Position numbers and translations under genes: made by a program
Assembly: GCA_003255025.1 (NCBI GenBank)
Contig: QANY01008646.1
Coordinates: forward strand, 1,548,905 to 1,612,904
DNA from: Datisca glomerata
Lineage: Eukaryota > Streptophyta > Magnoliopsida > Cucurbitales > Datiscaceae
Length of the DNA stretch: 64,000 nucleotides
Direction: 5' to 3'
In this document: positions 57,184 through 64,000 of the stretch, in pieces
How positions within the stretch are numbered: the first letter of the stretch is position 1
Layout of the letters: every line of letters begins with the position of its first letter
The notes under the pieces: generated by a model
What the model was told of the DNA's origin: nothing
Database searches by the model: none
Seen by the model: only the letters and a program-made list of their open reading frames with translations

Positions 57184-57905
57184 GTGGTTCCAATAGCTCT
57201 TACCCCCACCATAGCTCTTTCTCAGCCGCCCCCCGACTTACGGCCTTTACGCTACTACTACTGTGATGTGAGCGGTTCAAATTGCTTTGATCTTTCCCAA
57301 TTATCCTGGCCGGAAACTTGTACGCAGCACTTGTACGGGGGTGCATGCATAAAGGTTTGGAACTCTTTTCTTATCTGAATCTTAAGGACAGGACCCTACC
57401 CTATTCTCGAACCCTCTGTCGAGCTTAACCCTGCCCGCATTTCCTTTTGAAGGGGGCCAAAGAAATGTCTCCACCTGCTGCCAACAGTCTTTCTTCGGAA
57501 TTTGACTGAACGGGTCGATCCTCCCCTTTGTTTTAGCAACTTATCCTAAGGTCTCCTCACCAAGAGCTCTCCGACGACGACAGAGGAACCATTCATTTTC
57601 TTTAATAGAATTGGTAAGCCGGGTCAAGCAAGTACTTTTTTCTATTAGCCTGATAAGTTAAGATAGGTAAAGTGAAAGACTTTTTCGGGTGTAAGACCTA
57701 GCCTTGTGAGTAGAAATAGAAAACTACTTCTTTTCCGCGAAGCGCTAGTTAAAATGAAGTAAGTTAAGGAAGTCAAAAAGTGCAAGTGGTTGATTGACAA
57801 ACTATTCTGGTAAGCACAGGTTCTTATTGTTCCTAAAGCTCTGGACCTCGAAGCCCCTATCACGTAAGGCCTTTGATCAGGCGCCTACTCCTCGAACTTC
57901 CTAAA
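57184..57905. other. Probable mitochondrial DNA insertion (NUMT)
   Basis: About 720 bp with clearly higher GC content and little AT homopolymer, with sharp changes at both ends. Base composition and word use (for example GCCCCTATCACGTAAGGCCT and CCGCGAAGCGCTAG) resemble plant mitochondrial intergenic DNA. I do not recognise a mitochondrial gene in it, so this call rests on composition and general appearance. The short frames at 57184-57378 and 57645-57863 have no named homologue. Confidence 0.5.
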
Positions 57906-57919
57906 TCAAAGGGCACAAA

Positions 57920-59384
57920 CAAATGAAGGGAAAGCATATCAACTTTCTCTACATCAAACTTTGATCTCTTCTCTTCTTCTACCTTCATCATTGTCATCAC
58001 ATCACTTGCACCACACCTTATGGGATTACTGAAAGTTTAAACTTTTGAGATTACTGACAATTTAACAAAAACAAAACAGAAAAAGAAAGAAACAAATGAA
58101 AAAGAAAAGGAGAGTTTAGTTACGCGTACGAAGAGAAGATAGGACGAGGTTTGGAGAAAGAAAGGTACATTTTCTTGGACCTTTTTGTGATCGGTTGATG
58201 ACATGAATAGCCACTACTTTTGCCATTACCAACTGGACTGATATGTTTTAATACACGAATAAATTAGTGATCAAGTCATGCAGGCCTTCTAAATTCGCTA
58301 TCTATTAGCAAATGTAATCACAAATTTTGTACAAAAATAAATAGGAAAATTGGTACATTCTTCCAGCAAAGAAGAAGAAGAAAATAATTCTACTTTCTTA
58401 ACTAAAGATGAAGTACAGTAATAAAATTTAATTAGTATAATAATGCCCAGAATCTTATTCTTAAATAATAAATATACAGTAGAATGATAGCATTTGACAA
58501 AAGAGAATGTCCAATCCAATTGTAAGTAAAAAAGAAGAAACAACAAAAAGAGCATAATACATGAAGCTTATAAAAAGCTCGGTGAAGAGGCTTCCCATGC
58601 TTCTGAAAATTCAACCATTGACTACGAGCTTATATAAAAGCTTTGTGTATTCTTCAATGGTGGAAGTCGGTTGCATCAGCGATGAGATAGCTTGGTGTAG
58701 TGATTAAGACCAACATTAATCGACTACTTAATTACATACCTCATTTCTCATTAATTTCCTGGGGATGATCCTGTTTGAATCAATTCAAAAATCCCACATG
58801 AGATTAGTCCATTTTTAGATAGAAATTTGAAGCACAAAAACTTTGTGTATACTTGTTAACTCTTTACTCAGGCATATTAATTTTTCAATCTTTAGATCAT
58901 TCGCTCCTCTCGTTTATTTTTTGAGTAAAAAGTACTATTTATTCACTCATAAATCCATTTGTATCTCTACCCTTTGCACACCAGTTGTAAAAGACCAAGA
59001 TGAGAAAGCTTATTGATTCATTTTATTTCAAGGTCCCTAGATACATTATGCATATTTATAACATTAACATATAAATAAATAAGTTGGAAGTATGCATTCA
59101 AGAATTAAAGCTAGCATCCAGACGAGTTATTGGGGGTAATTAACAATCTTACGATTATGAGACATACAGATCTCACATATCACCCAGGGAAAAACAACAG
59201 ATCTCACATCAAAACAAACAACAAAAATAAACACAAACAACAGATCTCACATATCATCCAAGGACAAAAATAAAATATGAGAAAGTAGATTGTACAAGAC
59301 AACTCACTCGAAAATGATATTGATGTAAAACCTCTATGAGAAGTACATATCCCTAAAAAAACACTGAAACTTTGAGTTGGTCTT
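57920..59384. other. Intergenic, no gene seen
   Basis: AT-rich sequence. Short minus-strand frames at 58298-58614 and 59204-59422 are rich in Phe, Leu and Tyr from T-rich DNA and have no recognisable domain. Confidence 0.45.
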
Positions 59385-59944
59385 TGCTTCCTCTTGAATA
59401 ACCAAATCCCTAAAAAATACAAAATCTCAAATTAGATTTGAAACAAAATATAGATCTAAAACCAAAATTATGAACTTAGGGTTGAGCTCACATGGTTTCA
59501 CGGGGGGTTGCACAAGCGTCGGGGCAGCTTCAATGGGAGCTTGAGGTTACTACAGGAAGGGAGAGACAACTCTCTCTAGCGGAGGAGCTCACTGTCAGCA
59601 AGACCAGATCTAAGGAGATGGAGAGAGAAAGAGATGGAGAGCGACGGAAAAAATCCCAAATCTCAATGAGCTCCTCTTGAATAAACAAATCCCCAAAAAT
59701 TCTCAAATCTCAAATTAGGTCTAAAACAAAATACGTATCTACAACCAAAATCGTGAACTTAGGGTTGAACTCACCTATTTTCACGGGGGATTGCGCAAGC
59801 TTCAGGGCAGCTTCAATGGGAGCTTGAGGTTACTACCAGAAGGGAGTGGCGAATCTCTCTGGCGGAGGAGCTCGTTGTCAGTAAAACAAGATCTAAGGAG
59901 ACGGAGAGAGAACGAGATGGAAAGCGACGGAGAAAGACTGCGGG
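59385..59944. repeat. Tandem duplication, about 283-bp period
   Basis: 59385-59667 and 59668-59944 are two copies, including AGCTTCAATGGGAGCTTGAG, GGTTACTAC, GCGGAGGAGCTC and AGATCTAAGGAGA blocks in the same order. The purine-rich GAGAGA-containing sequence continues to about 60090. The 62-codon frame in the first copy (59492-59680) has no counterpart of equal length in the second. Confidence 0.88.
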
Positions 59945-60089
59945 AGCAACGACACTAAGCCAGAGAGAGAGAGGGAGACGACGATGGCAGAGAGAGATGG
60001 AGTCGAGCGAGATGGAGTTGAGAGGAGGCTCGATGGAGTTGAGGGGGGGCTTGATGGAGCTGAGGGAGAAAGGTTAGAGTTAAGGGAGA

Positions 60090-62310
60090 GAGATTAGGAT
60101 TATAACATGGCGTTTTTATAAATAAAGGTAACATAAAAGTGTAAAAAATAATCTAATAAAAAATTAAAAATGATTTTAACAGATTTTAGAATTATTTATC
60201 GTAATAGATGAGCATATTATATCAGGTTATTTAAAAGCTCTTATATTAGTTAAAAACAAAAAAAATAACCGCTTCAGCTTTTTGAGAAAAAGTTTATTGT
60301 TGAAATTGCACTCTTTTGGAGAATTCTTGGAGCAGCAAGATAGACGTAGACGTAGAAAAATCTGAAGCCTTCCACCCTCGGTCTTGATTGATTCTCATAT
60401 TAATGCACTCAGTTTTTTTTTGTTTCAATCTGAAGCTATATGAACAAGGAGTGTTATCATTTCATATAAATTTAAATAAGTTAATCAATAAATAAAAAAT
60501 TGTTTAATTAGTGATAAAACACTAAAAAATGTTGGGTTGACAGCTAACTTATTTAATTAAAATTTTGCCTTAATTTTGATTATTGTAGAATTATTCTTAT
60601 AACGTTACTAACTTGAGAATTCTCCAATTTGTTTTCTTTAATTTTATGGGATTATTTTTTTTAGAGACTATTGAGCTGTGGTTATCTGTGTTGTAATTTA
60701 TAGTTATTTGTATGTGTTATATTATATTTATTAGTTTGTATTGATTGATAAGATTTTCTAGAGTATATTTTACAAGCGACTACTAATAGTTGTAAATCAT
60801 GTATCTTTTACGGTGGTTGTAATCTACATTTATCGATTAATTAATCATATTTAAAAAAACAAAAAATTGAGTACTTGGATGCCATCTTAGATTTAAAGTC
60901 ACCAACTTTCACATTGAATGTTTTTTTACAAATTAATCACTTAAAAACAGTCAAAATAGATTGACAAAGTTAATTAAATTTCAACATTATATATTCTGGA
61001 TTTAGTCTTATTTTTGCTTAGCCTTATTACATATGTAAGTTTATCAAACAAAAAACATCAGAAAGTAATTAATGTCGAAACCATTGAAATTGAACATTAA
61101 ATAACTTTTCAAGATTCAACTTGAAAATTCTTCTTTTATTTTTTTAAGTTTAAATTTGAAATTAAACAGACTAAAAAAAAAGTTGAAATTCAAGTGCCAC
61201 GAAATTGAGAGAGACCCAGCCAGGATATTGGTTTGGGGATGTTAAGCACGTGGTCCACGCGTTAACGTGGGAAAAACGCAGAAATGGTATAAGTAAGCAG
61301 TTAATTAACCGTCAAAAAACCGTGTTCTATGATGTCACTTCATAGATGTATTTGCCCGATGATTGGTAGGTAGATAGATGAGCGTAATAATTTTAAAAAA
61401 TATAAGTCTCAGGTGATAATCATTAGAAGCATCGAGGGCAATGACACTATGGTTGGTCGTCATTTTTTATAACTTCTCATTTTAATCTATCAAAATGTGT
61501 TTTTTTTATATTTTTTACTTATTAAATAGTCATTTTGAGCCGTTCAAGCTTTAAATAGACGACTCAGATTAAGTTATTTATGAGTCATTGTACGACATAA
61601 AATTATCTTTTTTCGAGCCTCAGTTGGCCACTATTCATAGTTTTTTTGGAATCAATCTGTGAGATCTTCTCTTATCTTTACAAAATAGAATTATTTATAA
61701 GATAAAGAATTTCAACTGTATTCTCCGGGATCATGTATATTCTATTTTAACTACACTATTACATTTAACTGATTAATCAGGTCAGCAACTCCAACTCAAC
61801 CTTTTCTGTTCTGCCAACGTGGCGAATTCAGCTTTTCTAATCCTGTCACTGTGACATCTCTTCTTATTGGCTTTTCTATTGATGTGGAAAAACACTAGAA
61901 TTATCATGTTCATTTGCCTCCATTATACTTGATGAATTTTTATTCATTCAGGTGTAATGATGTGATTTTCTCTCTTCAACATTAAGTTCGTGGGCGCCAT
62001 TACCTTTTAGAGTAGCCATTTTTACAAATGATCTTCTCATAACACATTTTTTATTTCCTTCTCTTTCCTTCTTTTGTTTATTAGGACCTGCAATAATAAT
62101 GGTTATTTGGAAAACTATATCATTTTCAATTCGTCTAAAAACATTTATACCCGTTTTTCAAAATAAGGAAGTTTATACATGTGGCCCACTAATTACACAT
62201 CACCATTTACAATCTCTATCTTCCCTCATCATTTCTTTTTCTTTCTCAATACACGTATCAAATCAATTTAATAATCTTTTCTTATTCTTTTTATTATCTC
62301 TTTTACAATA
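60090..62310. other. Intergenic, no gene seen
   Basis: AT-rich sequence. A less AT-rich patch at 61200-61330 contains CACGTGG (near 61247) and AACGTGGGAAAA, G-box-like words. No downstream open reading frame follows, so I do not call a promoter. The pyrimidine-rich frame at 62099-62311 is not convincing. Confidence 0.45.
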
Positions 62311-62311
62311 A

Positions 62312-62853
62312 AGCCTTTTCTTCTACTTGAAGGGTTCAAATAATTTTTTATGACTACTTGAATCCTTCAAGTAGTTTTTGTTTTGTCAGTCAACACACAT
62401 TAGCTAGATGACTAATTAAATGGTTCAAGTAGTTGTTTATAACTATTTTAATCATTCAAGTAGTTGTTTGTGGCTCTTGAAGGGTTCAAGTAATTGTCTT
62501 TTTTGTCAGTAAATTACCCATACATCCAGGTGACTACTTGAAGGGTTCAAGTAGTTGTTTATGACTACTCGAATCCTTTAAATAGTTATTTTTTGTTTGG
62601 TCCGTTAGCAACTCAAACACTAGGTTACTACTTGAATGTATCAAGTAGTTTTTTATGACTGCTTGAACTATTCAAGTAGCTTTTTATGCCTACTTGAGCT
62701 TTTTTTATGTTAAAAAAATAAGAGAAAATGAATGTTGATTACTTGAAGGGTTCAATTAGCTTTTATGACTACTTGAACCTTTCAAGTACTTATTTTTTCA
62801 TTAGTCAGTAAACCAAACATCATGTGACTACTTGAATGGTTCAAGTAGTTATT
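62312..62853. repeat. Interrupted-palindrome array, left part
   Basis: About 13 copies of a short near-palindrome, TACTTGAAGGGTTCAAGTA (8-bp arms around GGG or CCC, with variants). Copies often occur as pairs about 30 bp apart, joined by GTTGTTTATGAC and separated by 30-60 bp AT-rich spacers. GGG-centred and CCC-centred copies alternate. The array is broken at 62854 by plastid DNA and resumes at about 63363. Confidence 0.9.
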
Positions 62854-62889
<36 letters not shown>

Positions 62890-62894
62890 CAGAC
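62854..62894 (-). pseudogene. trnF-GAA: Truncated plastid-type tRNA-Phe(GAA) fragment
   Basis: The minus strand reads GTCTGGATAGCTCAGTTGGT and continues through AGAGCAGAGGACTGAAAATC, the 5' part of plastid trnF. The anticodon GAA lies in CTGAAAATC. The gene stops at 62854, after 41 of about 73 nt, where the palindrome array resumes. It cannot give a functional tRNA. Confidence 0.9.
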
Positions 62895-63121
62895 CATTTC
62901 TGACACATCATCCTTATTTTAATAGATGACTTGGGTCTATGTCAATTAAAAATATGCAAAAAGGTATTCCAAAGTCTCCCTGGAATTTCTTGGATCTTCA
63001 AAAAGAAGACTTTGGAAGTTTCAGTACAGTAGACAAATTATATGTATTGTTAATCATTCTAATTTGAAATGGGGATTCCTTTCTCAAGGATGTTCATTTG
63101 TACGTGTATCATATATATTCA
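62895..63121 (-). other. Plastid trnL-trnF spacer fragment (NUPT)
   Basis: Read on the minus strand this is the well-known plastid trnL-trnF intergenic spacer, running into the trnF fragment. Landmarks are ATATGATACACGTACAAATG, AACATCCTTGAGAAAGGAAT, CTTTTTGAAGATCCAAGAAA and TTGACATAGACCCAAGTCAT. It lies in its natural order with trnF. Confidence 0.88.
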
Positions 63122-63293
63122 CAATGACTCAATCCATACTAGAAATAATTGCAGGAAATCTTTTGATAACATGGATTCCTATTTCTCAATGATATCCCAC
63201 GATCAAGACAATTGGCTAAATCCCGTGAAACCATTTCATAGAAGTTCATTGATATCTTCTTTTTATAAAGCAAATCGACTTCGATTCTTGAAT
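63122..63293 (+). pseudogene. ycf2: Plastid ycf2 internal fragment (NUPT)
   Basis: The plus strand reads [20 protein letters not shown], then [20 protein letters not shown] and [13 protein letters not shown]. This is an internal segment of plastid Ycf2, a very large plastid protein. The match ends after RFLN at about 63293. The preceding base pairs belong to the trnL-trnF spacer in the opposite orientation, so two distant plastid loci are fused here. The frame is short and isolated, hence non-functional. Confidence 0.92.
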
Positions 63294-63362
63294 TGGGAAT
63301 GAATTTATTCCATTTTTTTATTGATTCAAGAAAAAGTTGTGCATTAATTCTGGGTATTTTAA
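63294..63362. other. Possible further plastid sequence
   Basis: About 70 AT-rich bases between the ycf2 fragment and the returning array. They may be another small organelle fragment; no gene is identified. Confidence 0.3.
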
Positions 63363-63680
63363 TTACTACTTGAAGAGTTCAAGTACTTTTTTTTTTTGCA
63401 GTCAACAATCCATACACCATGTGACTACTTAAAGGGTTCAAGTAGTTGTTTATGACAACTTGAACCTTTCAAGTAGTGATTTTAATTCTGAAAGTCAAAT
63501 TAAGTAACTACTTGAAGGGTCCAAGTAGTTATATTTGACTATTTGAACCCTTCAAGTAGTGATTTTGATTATGAAAGTCAAATCAAGTAGCTACTTGAAG
63601 GGTTCAACTAGTTGTATCTAATTACTTGAACCCATCAAGCATTGATTTTGATTCTAGAAGTCAAAATAAGTAACTACTAT
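63363..63680. repeat. Interrupted-palindrome array, right part
   Basis: About 7 further copies of the TACTTGAAGGGTTCAAGTA-type palindrome (near 63366, 63424, 63455, 63508, 63539, 63591 and 63622). Here the period is a regular 84 bp per pair, with a GATTTTGATTCTGAAAGTCA-like spacer. Confidence 0.9.
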
Positions 63681-63689
63681 TGAAAAATG

Positions 63690-64000
63690 AAGTGCACGCG
63701 CAATGAAGGCGTGATGACTTTTTAAAAATTTATTAAAAACGAAGAGTATGTTTTTTTTCTTAGATACACCGAAAACAAGCGCGACGTAACGATTTCTAAA
63801 ATAATTTTTTTATTGAAAACTCTTTCCAATCAGGATCTATTATATATTTATATATTAAATCTAATACATACATAAATAAGAATTATACACCTTTTGTTGG
63901 TCTAAGTTCATTTAACCTTCTAAATAGCCTAAGTCATAATTAGGTGAATTTAGATTAACTAATTAATTACATTCATCAAACTTTAATAAAAATCTTTTAC
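63690..64000 (-). mobile_element. Partial second copy of the minus-strand Copia family
   Basis: 63690-63890 resembles the LTR end at 45974-46170 and 41352-41540 (shared ACGCAA/CGCGAC, CCAATCAGGATC and TTATATATTTATAT words). 63895-64000 matches the leader segment 44680-44785 (TTGGTCTAAGTTCATTTAAC and CATCAAACTTTAATAAAA). A piece of LTR is thus joined directly to leader sequence, as in a deletion derivative. The element runs off the window. Confidence 0.75.

Noticed and set aside
62854..62894. Functional tRNA-Phe gene
   Set aside because: Only the 5' 41 nt are present; the T-arm and acceptor 3' strand are missing, and the flanks are plastid spacer and repeat array.
62312..63680. Possible CRISPR-like array of short palindromic repeats
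   Set aside because: This is a plant nuclear sequence, there are no cas genes, and the spacers are neither uniform in length nor unique. The repeats alternate orientation, unlike CRISPR repeats.

Overview
This is a AT-rich, gene-poor, repeat-rich window of a plant nuclear genome, almost certainly a eudicot. The evidence is the intron-containing plant genes (type-B response regulator, TraB-family protein, AP2/ERF factor), several plant LTR-retrotransposon lineages, CACTA and FAR1/MULE-type DNA transposons, and inserted plastid DNA (trnF, trnL-trnF spacer, ycf2). The species cannot be named from the sequence alone.

Only three host genes look intact. A type-B ARR-like response regulator is on the minus strand (18140-22100, 9 exons, 668 aa by my exon model). 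A TraB-family protein is on the minus strand (26772-29453, 7 exons, 382 aa). An intronless AP2/ERF factor of the ERF024-027-like DREB type is on the plus strand (53447-54010, 187 aa). All exon models close in frame. Three of their introns need GC rather than GT donors.

Layout. 1-2300: intergenic, with repeat fragments. About 2310-12130: a badly decayed plus-strand Copia element with a FAR1-like transposase pseudogene (4655-6710) inside it. 12130-14290: decayed sequence with exon-like scraps. 14300-15330 and 16330-17105: two minisatellites. 18140-22100: the response regulator, with a (GA)n tract and an assembly gap just upstream. 22300-26700: intergenic. 26772-29453: TraB. 29567-52462: one minus-strand Ty3/gypsy (Athila-like) element with both LTRs. 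It carries two nested insertions: a CACTA transposon (34605-39386, TSD TTA) in its integrase C-terminus, and a Copia element (41352-48109, TSD CTAAG) in its reverse transcriptase. 53447-54010: the ERF gene. 56525-56870: the end of a second CACTA-like element. 57184-57905: a GC-richer insert that looks mitochondrial. 59385-59944: a 283-bp tandem duplication. 62310-63680: an array of a short interrupted palindrome, itself interrupted by a chimeric plastid insert. 63690-64000: the start of another copy of the minus-strand Copia family.

The main result is that the 23-kb block 29567-52462 resolves base by base into one Athila-like insertion with two later insertions. Before it arrived, the TraB and ERF genes probably stood head to head about 1.1 kb apart. 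The 3' LTR of the element now lies 113 bp upstream of the TraB start codon and in the same transcriptional direction. I found no clearly undescribed multi-gene system. The least explained structures are the palindrome array with its plastid insert, and the higher-order minisatellite at 16.3-17.1 kb.
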